A DNA stretch of 64,000 nucleotides from Xiphydria camelus (Eukaryota; Arthropoda; Insecta; Hymenoptera; Xiphydriidae), in NCBI GenBank assembly GCA_963678675.1, contig OY783194.1, positions 17,227,370 through 17,291,369 of the forward strand, in the 5' to 3' direction. Position numbers and translations under genes: made by a program. Below are positions 1-10,835 of this stretch, in pieces (within the stretch, counting starts at the first letter, position 1; each line of letters begins with the position of its first letter). Under the pieces are notes generated by a model that did not search any database, was not told the origin of the DNA, and saw nothing but the letters and a program-made list of their open reading frames with translations.

Positions 1-106
1 AATTCTTTTTGATAGTAGGGTTTAGGATTTTTCCGTAGCTAACAATGTGGTGGACGGACAAAATCAATCCACAATCTACCCGTGCGAAGCCGGGACGGGC
101 TGCTAG
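1..106 (+). mobile_element. Helitron 3' end, cut by window edge
   Basis: The last ~60 bases nearly repeat the 3' end of the Helitron at 14403-15734. They include a short CCCG..CGGG hairpin just before the terminal CTAG, which is followed by T as expected for insertion between A and T. The body lies outside the window. Confidence 0.75.
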
Positions 107-1484
107 TTGAAAATAAAACTCGAATTCTCGGTACACGGGGTCTCGGTTTTCAGACGCTCAGATCTCCCTGCCGATTTTTATTAGAAGATAGTATAAATAA
201 TAGCCTGAGGATAATTATCATACTCTCGTTTTATTAACGAAGGACAAATTAACAAATTGGAACAAGTTTTATAGAAAAATATTAAATATTAAGTTAATTA
301 CAGATTGTTAAAAATCACTTTTTAACACTTTGCAGCGTTCTGTCGGATAAACAAATCGGTTTTGTCTTGCGCTTTTTGTGCCAAATTCTTTAATGAAATG
401 TTCTCGAAAGGTACTGAAAGTGCCAACCTCGAAAAAAGAAAACTCTAGGCGTGGCATGCAAAAAAAAGAGGCTGGGGTGTCGCCTACACCCTACGTGAGC
501 AACGAAGGGTTAAATCAAGTGCAGATGAAATGATTAGAATTTGTTTTGATCGATGTAATTTTTATTAGGTTTTTCAGCCCTTTTAGTTTTATTAATAAGA
601 AGAAATTAATTAGCTTACCTGCTTTCCTGACAACGAATTTTCACTATGCACGTTGAAAAATTTGCACTACACGATTCAGATGTTTTTACGTTGCGTTCTG
701 AACTGAGAATGACTACGCGAACGTTTACTCGGAGAAAGGACTATTCGAACATTTTTATGACTACAAATTCCCTAGTGAAAGGGTATTTCAATGCACCGTT
801 GGGAGTGGACGCGTCAAGCAAGGGTGATTCACGAAGCCAGGTAGAAGCGGGCAGTTTCCCCCATAATGACGTCAAGGCAACGGGGCTTTCCAACGGAGAC
901 CCAGGACAAAGAAGTAAGGAGGACTCATGCTCCTGAAGGCAATTGAAGGAAGCGGCATTCGATCGACAGCCAGCGTGCATATCGAATTGTGATCCGAGAG
1001 TTCCATCGAGGATTACTTGAAGGCTCATCGTTCCGTCGCGTCGTATCCAGTTCACCGTTCAAATATTCCTTACACAAGAACGGTACAATGAAGGCGGCCG
1101 ATTATTGTCTCCAGATGTGTCCAAAGTTTTCCTATCCCGAACGCATGCATTCCTGCAGTTTATTGCCGTTTGGTCAATGCTGACTCAAAATGTTCGTTGT
1201 ACATTACCAAAATTGTCTTACATTATATTACAATGAAGTACATAATTTGGTATTTTTACCAAGATTTGAGGAAGCCAGTAAATAAGTAATTTTATTATTC
1301 TCTATACTTTTAGTAATATTCCCGTACATTAAGATGTTTCTTGCAGAAATATATATTTTTTTTAAATTGACCATCATTTTCAATATTTAAATTTAGGGAA
1401 GCAAATGTAGGAGTACAAATACAGTTGACCGTATAAATTTTCGGATTTATAAACAGCTCGATATAAAGGGTCTTCGAAGACAGT
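107..1484. other. stretch without recognisable gene
   Basis: About 1.4 kb of AT-rich sequence. The open frames at 646-936 and 741-1055 lie on opposite strands over the same bases, have no recognisable domain and look like chance frames. I see no terminal repeats or coding remnant that I can name. Confidence 0.5.
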
Positions 1485-1674
1485 CTGACAAGGGGACCCT
1501 TCGAAAGTCGGAGCACCGATTGTAATGAATTTTTTTTTATAAATAAAGGGAAGTCCCCTGAGTAACGCTCATACTTTACTTTTGTCCAATGCGCCTTTGT
1601 TTATTTAAAAAAAAAAGAAATTGTTTTGACGCGTAAAGTGTGTACTGTAATGTAATACTCGGTATCCAGGATAA

Positions 1675-1745
1675 CGGCGTGGCGCAGTCGGCTAAGGCAT
1701 AGACTTACCACGCGGACGTCCCGCGTTCGATTCCCGTGCATGCAC
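1675..1745 (+). other. tRNA-like pol III-type module in left TIR
   Basis: An A-box-like TGGCGCAGTCGG and a B-box-like GTTCGATTC are spaced as in tRNA genes. The T stem has mismatches and the anticodon stem does not pair convincingly, so a working tRNA is unlikely. A T-run of about ten bases follows at 1750, which could act as a pol III terminator. Confidence 0.65.
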
Positions 1746-2244
1746 TATCTTTTTTTTTTGCCAATTTCGAACTTTTTCACTTTTTTTATTATTCAAACTA
1801 TTGCTACTAATCTTTAGAAGTAAAATAAATCTAGGTAAGGCGAAAAAACAAAATTTAAACACGTTCAATTACAAAAAGCATTTTCATTTATTCGTAACAA
1901 GTGAAATTTTAAATTTAATTGGTATACTTATCGCTAATTCCATCGGAAGTCACGTCACGAGTGAATTACCACCAAATTTAATGAATGTTTCGTAGGAAAA
2001 TGAGTAATTTGCACTTACCCGGCATTGACGTCATTTAATGTGAAGCATAGAAATTGTCACCAAAACTTCACTAATTTGCCTTCGAATGATTAGTAACAAT
2101 CGTTCAAAATATAGTTTTAAATGCAAAAAAATTGTTTATTCACGTTACCTAGATTTATTTTACTTCTAAAGATTAGTAGCAATAGTTTGAATAATAAAAA
2201 AAGTGAAAAAGTTCGAAATTGGCAAAAAAAAAAGATAGTGCATG

Positions 2245-2312
2245 CACGGGAATCGAACGCGGGACGCCCGCGTGGTAAGTCTATGCCTTAGCCGACTGCG
2301 CCACGCCGTTAT
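2245..2312 (-). other. tRNA-like module in right TIR
   Basis: Inverted copy of the module at 1675-1745, with the same A-box and B-box-like cores, again pointing into the element. Confidence 0.65.
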
Positions 2313-2792
2313 CTTGGATACCGAGTATTACATTACAGTACACACTTTACGGGTCAAAACAATTTCTTTTTTTTTAAATAAACAAAGGCGCATTGGACAA
2401 AAGTAAAATATGAGCGTTAGTCAGGGGACTTCCCTTTATTTATAAAAAAAAATTCATTACAATCGGTGGTCCGACTTTCGAAGGGTCCCCTTGTGAGTTC
2501 CAAAAGTTTTGGGTAAATTTAAAGCAAGAAAAAATTAGGGAATTGTTCCGAAAGTTCCCAGTATTTGCAAAATTATCTACAATTTCGATAATGTTCTCGA
2601 ACTCTATGAATTTATTTCATAAAAAGAAGGGAATTTCTTTAAAATATATACTGCTAACGATTTCACGGTTAACCGCTGATGTGTAACGAAGCGCGCACGT
2701 GCATGTAGGGTTTAGACGTTGCAGCGTCACAAAATTAAGAAACAGTACCTTAAATTCCAGAAAAGCAGCTGAACCTTAAGCAATCTGCCTTA

Positions 2793-3290
2793 AGGGGGGG
2801 GGGGGTCTAAAAATCAATTTTTTGTATTGCCTTTTCTTATAGTAAAACATTTAAAGAATATTGTGTCCAAATTTCAAGTCAATCGGAGCAAAACTCTCAG
2901 TCATAGACCTTTAAGTCTCCGCTCCTCTAATACTGCGGAGTGGCAAAAACTCGGCACTTTAAACGCTTGTTTCTCGAAACCAAGTTTTAAAAGTCCGTGG
3001 AGACATCGTCATTTAAAAACTACTGGACCGATTCTTTTCAAGTTTTGTACACACTTTCTACATATAAAATACCAGACCCCTATGTTTTTCTTTTTCTATT
3101 TTTTGTTACATTAAGGGGGTTTTACAGCAACAAAATGACGGATTTTCTCGTGAAAAATCGCAATTTTTACTTCAAACAACCACCAAAAATTTAAAAATGG
3201 AAAAAAAAATTTAAGAAAAACGTAGGGGTCTAGAAAAACATCTGTTTTAACTAAATTGATTTGATTTTTTGATTTAAGATAATTCTGCGC
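2793..3290 (+). repeat. G-run-ended repeat, copy 1
   Basis: Begins with a run of about 13 G after CCTTAA. It matches, in reverse orientation, most of the repeat at 40381-41118 for about 500 bases. The far end seen in the second copy is missing here. No coding frame is conserved between the copies, so it behaves as non-coding element sequence. Confidence 0.75.
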
Positions 3291-3469
3291 ATGATCTCGG
3301 CACTAAGCCACGCGTTTTTTCAAAGCGGAATTTTGGTGGCGTCTGAGTTATGATTTGGGCAGGGTTTTCGGCCTTCGGAAAAACAACTTTGACTTTTGTA
3401 AACGGGAGGATCGGTTCAGTGGCGTACCAAAAAGTTCTCGGAGCATTTACTATCATATTTTCGCCAATT

Positions 3470-4024
3470 CCGTGACGCTAAATTAACATTTATGCAGGAC
3501 AATGAATCCGTACACGCCTCTGTTAGCACGAAAAACTGGCAACAAAGAAAATTGAAGTTTTATGTGATTCATGGAGGCCAGATTTGAATCCAATCGAAAA
3601 CCTCTGGGGCCATTTAGTTTGTGATATTTATGCCGATTGTCGACAGTTCAATACCGTAACAGAGCTCAAAGAGGCAATAAGTGAATCATGGAACAAAATT
3701 ACGGTAGTACAGCTAAAGAGTCTCGTAAACTCAATGCCGAAGCGTATAAATTTGTTGATTAACCCTTTCAGTCATGATGACATTGAGGTGTACATATTTT
3801 ACATTACAGCTAACTTTTCATCTTTTTAATGGCTTTCGGTAATGGCGTACACTCTGTAATGCAATAATGTATATTTAAGTCAGTAGATGTCGCGTGAAGT
3901 ACAAATTAAAAATTTTAACTTACTATAAACAATATTCGCTCTAAGTCAGTTAAAAAAATTTTCCTTAAGTTTTCATAAGTCGTGACTGAAAGGGTTAAGA
4001 GCAAAGGAGAACCTCTGAAATATT
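3470..4024 (+). pseudogene. Tc1-type transposase, C-terminal fragment
   Basis: Bases from about 3575 encode the classic end of a Tc1 transposase, including LNPIENLWGHLV and RQFNTVTELKEAI, followed by an SMPKR segment. The third catalytic residue of Tc1 enzymes lies in NPIEN. Upstream sequence (3483-3575) is frameshifted remnant of the same enzyme. A TTAA MITE (3763-3994) interrupts the gene eleven codons before its end; reading across one TTAA restores a tail ending KGEPLKY and a stop. The N-terminal two thirds are absent. Confidence 0.85.
3763..3994. mobile_element. 232-bp TTAA MITE in Tc1 pseudogene
   Basis: TTAA is duplicated at 3759-3762 and 3995-3998. The termini are inverted (CCCTTTCAGTCATGATGAC against GTCGTGACTGAAAGGG). 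This is the target and terminus type of piggyBac-mobilised elements. It carries no convincing gene. Confidence 0.85.
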
Positions 4025-4589
4025 AAATGTTTAATTACAAATACTTAACGTTATTATAAATTCATTTTGCTAAGTGGACCTATCATTTTTTTACGGTTTC
4101 TAATGGACGAAAAGGGGAAAACTTTTCACCATGTTCCTAAAAATAAATATACAAACATGAAATTGCACGGGGTTGTTACTACGACCAGAGACTATGCTTA
4201 CCATAAATTGCGGCTCAATCCGTCTACAGGTAGGTGAGTTATGGCCACAAATATTAGTGGACCTATCATTTCTTTACATACTGTATATAGATGGCACCAC
4301 TCGTATTGAACCAAGTCTATAAATACTTAAATATTTGAACGATTTTACCTTTATTTACATCTAGACGTACGATAACCACGTGCTTTTAATTTCATAGTGT
4401 TCTTCGGTAAAAATATGGCTAAGTCGAGGTAAGTTAAATTCTGGAATCATTTTTTAAAAAGCAATATTTAGGTATAATATCTTAGACTCGCATTACATGC
4501 ATACCCAACATTTATTTAGATGTTGATATAGGTTATGATTTTTATTTTATGATACGTTCTTTGAAGGCGTCCTTTTACCCTTTCCACTC
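4025..4589. other. stretch with a direct repeat, no gene
   Basis: AGTGGACCTATCATTT occurs at 4073 and again at 4256 in the same orientation. It may be terminal or subterminal sequence of the adjacent Tc1 copy, but I could not pair it with an inverted partner. Nothing else is recognisable. Confidence 0.4.
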
Positions 4590-4815
4590 CGGGGGCGCCT
4601 TATGGTGCCCATCCACGTACAGGCGGACTGCAGTCCGTGGACTGACAGTTCTGATCTGCAGTCCCGAACTGTCATCGACCACACACGTACAGTTCTGCGG
4701 ACTGCAGGCCGTCGCCGGACAGTCCAGGGACTGCAGGCCGCCGGATGATTCGCCATACACGCACAGTTCATGAGTCAGTTCAGTTCGATCAATTGTGTTT
4801 GGAAGAAGAAATATA

Positions 4816-5070
4816 TGAGGGGTATAGATGCCAAACCCGCCAAGTCACATTTATAGCAATTCACAGGAAACGTCAAAAACTGGTGCAGACGGCCATTGCC
4901 TTGCATTGGCAAGCGTATTTTCTACCTTATATTATTATTAACGGTTTAAGGTGGAATTTGCACCTAAATTATGTTCGACCTAATGCACGTACTTGTAAAG
5001 AACAAATTCCCGTATCTACCTCAAATTTGACAAAAATGAACTTAGCGGGTTTTGCATCTATACCCCTTAT
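4816..5070. mobile_element. ~255-bp MITE with GGGGTATAGATG termini
   Basis: Inverted ends GAGGGGTATAGATGCCAAAC and GTTTTGCATCTATACCCCTT enclose non-coding sequence. The 112-aa open frame across it spans the MITE boundary and is not a gene. Confidence 0.65.
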
Positions 5071-5164
5071 GTCTAATATTTAACATGGTTGTGAGAAAAG
5101 GGAAGCTTATTTTGTTCCTTATAATTATGTTGTTAACTTATCGACATACGAGAAATCGGCAACG

Positions 5165-5760
5165 TTTTTAGGTAAAAGAATGCCAATGTACAGATGATCC
5201 TGATTATGAATTTAATTTACATCGTGGAAATGAAGAGATTCAATCCGAACGTATCGAATTATTATTGCCAAGAGTTCTTTCTACGCATAAGTATTGCGGT
5301 GTTTGCGGATCAACGAACAACATAACTGTCATTCCTTTTGAAGCTCGCAAGCAAGCCTATATTAAAAAAAGAGTATTTATTCCTATTGTGGAAATCGATG
5401 CTGCAAAAATCATTTGATCAAAGAAAAGTTCTACGAAGATGATCTGAGCCTTTTAAAAGTGATTTTTAATTCAAGTTTTGTAGAAACCTCTGATCTACAA
5501 AAATTTTTAGATAATCTTGCTGGAGGCCGCGATTCTTTACTTATAGGAATAATATAAGTAATTTCTTTTATCCTGAAGATCAAGTGAAGTTACTGACTAG
5601 TTTCTCATATAAAAATATAAATGAAATACGAAATATGTTTCATTCTATGCGCGATAATGATAATCGATCAGTGCTTCAAGCGGTTGTTGTATTTCTTATC
5701 AAATTAAGAAGTGGGAATTCAAATAGTACGATTTCTTCCTTTTTAATTCAAGCGGGAAAT
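5165..5760 (+). pseudogene. decayed relative of the 719-aa DDE/SWIM transposase (N-terminal part)
   Basis: The frames read HKYCGVCGSTNN, then FEARKQAYIKKRVFIP, then (after a frameshift) NRCCKNHLIKEKFYEDDL, and further on NRSVLQAVVVFLIKLRSGNS. Each has a clear counterpart, in the same order, in the intact protein at 26089-28248. At least one frameshift (about 5390) and several stops are present, and the catalytic DDE core and SWIM finger are missing. It lies inside the 4590-6985 element. Confidence 0.8.
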
Positions 5761-6003
5761 TCAAGCGGGGGTAGTTTTCATATGCTTATCCGGCTATACC
5801 CTTTAACATTTCGATAATCTAAATGCGGTATATGCTAACTGCTTAGGTAAAAAGCGGTATGTGCACCGACGGTTATTGTAGATACCACTGTTTGACTGTG
5901 TATGATGCAATACCGCGTTTCACATTTCAACGGCTCAGAAATTGAAGGATGACGAAAAATTTGCGAAATGACAGTACGTTATCTCCCGCAATCGATGTCG
6001 TAA

Positions 6004-6330
6004 TTGTTGATGGATTTTTTTTTAATTCGTCGTATTAAAGATGTGCCAAAGTCATTTGGCAATATTTCAAAGAAAATTCTACAAATTCTATACAGTTCTG
6101 ATGCTCTATGTGTACATATAGTTTTTCATCGGTATTCTCTGCCTTCAGTCAAAGATTACGAGCGTTCGTTGCGAGGAGGTTTCGAAACTGATTACGAGTA
6201 CGTCATCTGTGTGGTCCAAAACAAGCTAGACCAACTGACTTTTCGAAAGAACTTCGAAATGATAAATTCAAAGATTTAGCCGTTTTTCTGATTTCACCCT
6301 ATCAAACTCGAGAAGTAGGTACCTTTATTG
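6004..6330 (+). pseudogene. fragment of a transposon-associated protein, possibly related to the nuclease family at 38.0-39.6 kb
   Basis: The reading includes VHIVFHRYSLPSVKDYERS. After a one-base shift it continues VICGPKQARPTDFSKELR and LAVFLI. I recognise this as a segment of a large, uncharacterised protein common in arthropod repeats. Some versions carry FEN/PIN-nuclease-like motifs further on, but those motifs are not present in this fragment. It is ended by the Helitron at 6349. Function unknown. Confidence 0.55.
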
Positions 6331-6348
6331 GTAACAAAAATCTCTTTA

Positions 6349-6604
6349 TCTGTATATATAAAATAAAGTCGGGTTAGTTACACAATTTATAACTAAAGAA
6401 CGGCTGAACAGATTTGTATGACTTTTGACTCTTGGATTTGTCTCCGCGATGAATAGCAGAATATATAGATTCGTTTCAATAAAGCAAATGCCTTGCTGTA
6501 AAGTGAATTAAATTAGTTTAAATATAATTAAAATACATTTCGTTTTTAAGTTAACACAACATTTATTGATTCTGAGGCGGTACGAAGTTCGCCGGGTCAG
6601 CTAG
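6349..6604 (+). mobile_element. 256-bp non-autonomous Helitron
   Basis: Starts TCTGTATATATAAAATAAAG after an A and ends CGAAGTTCGCCGGGTCAGCTAG followed by T. The end contains the short hairpin and CTAG typical of insect Helitrons. It has no coding capacity. Confidence 0.85.
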
Positions 6605-6654
6605 TTAAAAATAAGTATATAAAATAGTTTTTCGGATCTTCGATCGACTCAAAA

Positions 6655-6765
6655 CTCCGTCCCCCAACAATCGCCTACCAGCCAGCGCGACGCCGCCGCC
6701 GCCGCCGCTCCCCTTCCCTTCCCTCTTTCCATCCCCTCCATCACCTTTCCTCCCCCCTGAACTGA
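6655..6765. repeat. C-rich low-complexity tract with GCC repeats
   Basis: About six GCC trinucleotides followed by a CCCTTCCCTT-type pyrimidine tract. It is strikingly GC-rich against its AT-rich surroundings. Confidence 0.7.
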
Positions 6766-6997
6766 CAGAAAATATTTAACATCGATGAAAGTTCAGCACG
6801 ACAGGCCTGGACTGCAGATCAACCGCCACACACGCACAGTTTTCTGACAGTTTCGACGGACTGCAGGCGACGGACTGCAGGCGAACTGTACGTGTATGGT
6901 GAAATTTGGACTGAAGGCGGGATCGCTCACAGTCCGGGACTGCAGTCCGACTGTACGTGGATGGGCACCATTAGAGGCGCCCGGGTAGTGTCTAGCT

Positions 6998-7260
6998 TCC
7001 ACTCGAGCGGCGCCTCTAAGGCATCCGGCGGTTTGATGCGTCCACTCTCGAGCGGCGCCTCTCTGGCCTTTACGAACTCGATAATATCATATTATGTTTA
7101 TTCTCCACGTGCGAGAATGTTTTCTCGCCGGAGTGGTTTCACACCTCCACTCGAGCGGCATCGCTCCCGTGTTTATAAACTCGATATGTTTATTTCCGAC
7201 GCGCGATAAAGTTTCTCGCTCGGGCGGTATGACGCGTCCACTCGAAGTGTGCTACGAGGC
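6998..7260. repeat. degenerate ~90-105-bp tandem array
   Basis: CACTCGAGCGG or a close variant recurs near 6999, 7048, 7152 and 7241. In between come related segments with AACTCGATAT, TTTATT and CGCGAGAAT/TTTCTCGC. The units are diverged. The array abuts the 4590-6985 element. Confidence 0.55.
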
Positions 7261-7344
7261 TCGGCCTGCATTCTTATTCAGCGTAGTTAGTCTCAGCTTA
7301 GCATTCGCTTGAAATATAGGTTCTTCCGCGTGAAAACGACCGGT

Positions 7345-7595
7345 AAAATCGCCTCGAGTTGCTGGTTCGCGCGCGCGCGAAATGTCCTTGAGTGTAAAGG
7401 GAATCAAATCTGTAGTCAATATAACTGTTTTATTCGTGTATAGTAATTTTTATGGGTAAATTTGTATGATAAAAACTTGGTAACACAAAGTTTACTATAC
7501 AATCTTTTCACAGTGTACATTAGATTTTCGCGATATTCGCGAAATCATCTCGAGTTGCTGATTCGCACGTGCGAAAATCGCCGGAGTGCAAAGGT
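7345..7595. repeat. two diverged direct copies of a CTCGAGTTGCTG segment
   Basis: CTCGAGTTGCTGGTTCGCGCGC (near 7361) and CTCGAGTTGCTGATTCGCACG (near 7549) are followed by matching GAAAA and AGTG..AAAGG tracts, about 188 bases apart. No gene. Confidence 0.5.
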
Positions 7596-7639
7596 TTAAA
7601 AGGCCAGTGGCAAAATGCGCTGCTATACGAAATTTCTTT

Positions 7640-8625
7640 TTAGAAATCGCTGGACAAAACTTTTGACTCTCTCAAGGAGGTTTTGGAAGAGGCGGAAAAT
7701 GCTGATCTTGATTTAGTGTTAACCCTTTCGCTACGGGCCGATCTTTCGGCGCGCTACTCCCGTTGAACGGGCCGCTGCGCCGAAAGTGTACACTTGCGGA
7801 AGACCTGCAATTGTCCGTCGTACGTTCAATACCGTGGCATCTTACGCATAGCGATTGTAATCGCCCGTAGAAAGGAAAAGGTGGAAAGATTATCACATAA
7901 TGCAATTAGAAAATATAATTTAATAATGTAATTACGTATAGTATAGTCACCGTTCGTACCTGGCGAGCGTGAATCGTTGAGTGACTAGTCACCGTTCGTA
8001 CCTAGCGAGCATCAGTCGTTGGGTGACTATAGTCACCGTTCGTAGCGAAAGGGTTAACTCCGGACGAGATAGTAATTTTTCCACCAGACGATGACGAAGT
8101 AACAGATGAAGACAGCGGCGAAGAAGATAATATTGTCATAAATAATTTACCTGGGGCGCAGCTCAGAATTGAAGCTGAGGCGGTGTTACACGATACTGAA
8201 AATAATTCTGGTTATAATAGCGAGGACGAGCTTCCATTGTCACAGTTTGTTAAGCGCCAAAAAGTATCCAGGCCAAAAAAACATACAGAGGAACTTATGT
8301 GGACCAAAAATGATATCACGTCAGATATGCCCTCTGGACCCCTCCTTACGGCCCCAAGCAGGAAATTTCACCAGTAGAAACTCTTTCTACTTTTTGACGG
8401 TTATTATAAACATGCTAGTGACGTACTCTAACCTATATGCTAACACTAACAATCGTGTTGGTGACATAACAATGAACAGAATGCGCTGCTTTATTGGCAT
8501 TTTGGTACTAAGTGGATATAATTGTCTTCCTCGTCGAAAGATGTATTGGGAAAATTCGCCAGGCACAAATAACACTTTAGTGTGTAAAGCAATGCCTAGA
8601 AACCGCTTTTGACATATTACGTTGG
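7640..8625 (+). pseudogene. piggyBac transposase 1, N-terminal part
   Basis: An acidic N-terminus (VLTPDEIVIFPPDDDE, then GEEDNIVINNLPGAQ) is followed by a domain reading MRCFIGILVLSGYNCLPRR and KAMPRNRF, which is the conserved segment before the catalytic core of PGBD-type transposases. A MITE sits inside the acidic part, and there are stops and frameshifts near 8377 and after. The enzyme normally cuts and pastes at TTAA. The remaining part is at 18965-20164. Confidence 0.85.
7723..8053. mobile_element. 331-bp TTAA MITE with internal 42-bp repeats
   Basis: TTAA at 7719-7722 and 8054-8057; inverted ends CCCTTTCGCTACGG and CGTAGCGAAAGGG. Removing it with one TTAA restores the transposase frame (VLTPDE). 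The right part holds TAGTCACCGTTCGTACC at 7944, 7986 and (truncated) 8030, a 42-44-bp tandem unit. Confidence 0.88.
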
Positions 8626-8821
8626 TCAACAGTGGTTTTGGTGCCGGGGTATTTTTAGCTGATTTTGTATAAATTTGATGCCCTGAACTTAAATCTAGTG
8701 TAGTTTTTGCCTAGGAGCTCAAATTTCTAAAATATCAAATTTTAGTGAAAAACACAGGTATTACACTATTTTGAGTTAAATCTTAATCAAACAAAACACA
8801 AATTTATATTATTATGTATTA

Positions 8822-9531
8822 CATTATTGTGCGAATTAATGTGAACACGGCATAATATTGTCATTTCTGCAAGTTATTTCCACGTGAATTACATATTATA
8901 TAACCTCTACTCATTGTCAGTATTTCATTAGTATGAATGCGAGTTACAGATCTTCAGATTATTTTGAGTCGTTTTTTGTCTTTTTGTTGATTTTATAAGA
9001 AATATTGATACACTAATAGTTTTTAGTAGTTATCTGACGTAATGGATATCACGCCTATAGGAAAAGGGAAAAGATTATCACACTGAGTGAGAACACATCA
9101 ATAACGCAGAGAAACCTTGCAAAAGAGTGTTTTGTGAGTCTGGGAGCTGTAAACAAAATAATAAAGCAAAAAAGGGAGAATGGATGAGTGGAAGTTAAAC
9201 GAAAAGGAAAATGTGGAAGAAAGAGCAAAACAACTCGAGATGAATGTTTTCTTTTACGCAATAGCAAACTGAACCCCAGAAAATCGAGCTTTGATCTTCA
9301 ACAAGACTTAGAAAAGGCTGGAGTGAAAATTCATGACTCCACAGTTTGTAGACGACTCCTACAGGGTGGAAAAAAAGCCTTGAGACCATAGAAGAAACAA
9401 CTTCTGACGTCTGCTATGATGAAGAAAAGGCTAGCTTGGGCCAAAAAATATGCCCACTGGACTGCAGAAGACTGGAGAAAAGTATTATTTTCCCTATAGT
9501 GTCGGTGACGGTCAAAATTTGTTAGAAAGAG
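8822..9531 (+). pseudogene. Tc1-type transposase, 5' half (left arm of inverted pair)
   Basis: The terminus CATTATTGTGCGAATTAATG follows a TA. Within the arm the frame reads ITQRNLAKECFVSLGAVNKI (helix-turn-helix), then GKCGRKSKTTRDECFLL, then AGVKIHDSTVCRRLLQGG and AMMKKRLAWAKKYAHWTAED, ordered as in the DNA-binding and early catalytic parts of Tc1. Stops lie near 9186 and 9390, and DETNF is damaged. At 9531 it meets the opposite-strand copy. Confidence 0.8.
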
Positions 9532-10413
9532 AAACATGACATGGAGCCGAGTCCTGTTGAAAGATCGGTCCATCGACTGCTTGAACTTTATCCAGTTAGG
9601 TGATTAAACTTCTCTCCAACATTACTTTATAGTCCAGGCGTCAGGGGTTTTATTGACCTAAAAATTCCTAATGGAGATTTTTTTGTTTCTATCGCTTCTT
9701 TTCACGTTTAAGTAGACAAATATCAAAAATGGGCACCAAAATTCGGTCCGGAACATATTGTTTAAACAAATGGAAGGGGAAATTTTATTGTTTTCGTAGA
9801 TATCTTCGAAAATATTCATTCTACGGAAAAATTATAAGGAACTAAATTGTTCAATACTAAATTCTCTACAAAAAAGGTATCTACATTTTTTTCAATCAGA
9901 GCAATAGTTTTAAAAATATAACCCTGCGAAAGAGGCATGCGGCGCTCGAATTCTTGCATCACGCCAGTGGAGGAGAGTGCCTCGATTGGGTGAGTCTACG
10001 ATATATGGAAAACAGTTTAAATAATTATTTTTTGGGAAGGAATTTCAAAGGAAAAAAAATTAGTAGAATAACGGAACAGTATTCGATTTATTCAAAATAT
10101 GTACTACACAAAAGCCCTTTTTTTACTCAATATTTCTTCTCCTCTTTCGTTGGGGTTCAAGCTGCGGCGATAGTGCCGGAAGTCCTACCATCAGTGTTCC
10201 AGATGCCTCAGTTTCCTCAATTCCCTCCATTTCTTCAGTTTCTCCAATGTCTTCAGAGTCTTCAACCTCGTCATCGGACATATGAATGGTCAAAAACTCT
10301 TCTAGATCAATATCAATGGCTTCGTCGACGTCTCCTTCTATCTCAATTTCTATTTTCTTGATATTAGTGCAACTTTAATCCTCGCAATGGGGGCAGATAA
10401 TCGAACAATTTAA

Positions 10414-10635
10414 CCCCTTCAGACCTGGTGTATACGAGAATGTACATTGGATTTTAGCTATTTTATTAAAAAATGTTACGCAAAAATACAACTTTGTACT
10501 GTTTGCACATAAATATAAGAAAATTTAAAAAATGAAGAGATTGCAAAAATATGTTAAAGTATAATAATACCCCAAAGGCTAAAACATCATTAACAATTTT
10601 GTTTACTCCGCGAAAAAAAATCAGGTCTAAAGGGG
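10414..10635. mobile_element. 222-bp TTAA MITE
   Basis: TTAA at 10410-10413 and 10636-10639, ends CCCCTTCAGACCTGGTG and TCAGGTCTAAAGGGG. It interrupts the cysteine-rich motif of the surrounding protein remnant exactly between GL and NC; the frame is restored with one TTAA. Confidence 0.85.
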
Positions 10636-10835
10636 TTAAGCCAAGCTTACGACAACCGCACTGTCCCTTGCATCCACTTCGGCAACTGCAACTTATCATC
10701 TTCAGCAATGCTGGTAGTGCAGCTTCCTTCTCCATGGTTACTGGGAGCAAACCGTTGACAGTACGTTTTCAATCCCATTCTGTTGGTTCCAAATGAACGT
10801 CTTGCCAGCTCTGTATTTTATAGTAGACTCTATAT

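Larger units (their letters stand above)
1485..2497. mobile_element. non-autonomous element with ~360-bp TIRs carrying tRNA-like cassettes
   Basis: The two arms (about 1485-1845 and 2145-2497) are inverted copies starting CTGACAAGGGGACCC and ending GGGTCCCCTTGTGAG. Each arm holds one tRNA-like module pointing inward. The sequence matches the ends of the element at 22570-29512 on both sides of a join near 1946, where the larger copy has its genes. This copy is therefore an internal-deletion derivative of that family. No clean target duplication is visible (CAGT on the left, TTCC on the right). Confidence 0.85.
4590..6985. mobile_element. 2.4-kb element with GC-rich TIRs and GGACTGCAG iterations
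   Basis: The left end (GGGCGCCTTATGGTGCCC..) and right end (..GGGCACCATTAGAGGCGCCC) are inverted copies for more than 45 bases. The next ~150 bases on each side are crowded with GGACTGCAG, CAGTCC and ACGTACAGT motifs in both orientations, as in arrays of transposase-binding sites. The interior holds a decayed DDE-related protein, a small MITE, a fragment of another transposon protein and a small Helitron. The superfamily is not determined. Confidence 0.7.

Noticed and set aside
646..1183. Small coding genes in the first kilobase
   Set aside because: Frames on both strands overlap, lack domains and show no splice or start support.
1675..1745. A functional tRNA gene (also at 2245, 22757, 29257)
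   Set aside because: Box cores are present, but the T stem has mismatches, the anticodon stem does not pair, and all copies lie at the same place in a transposon TIR.
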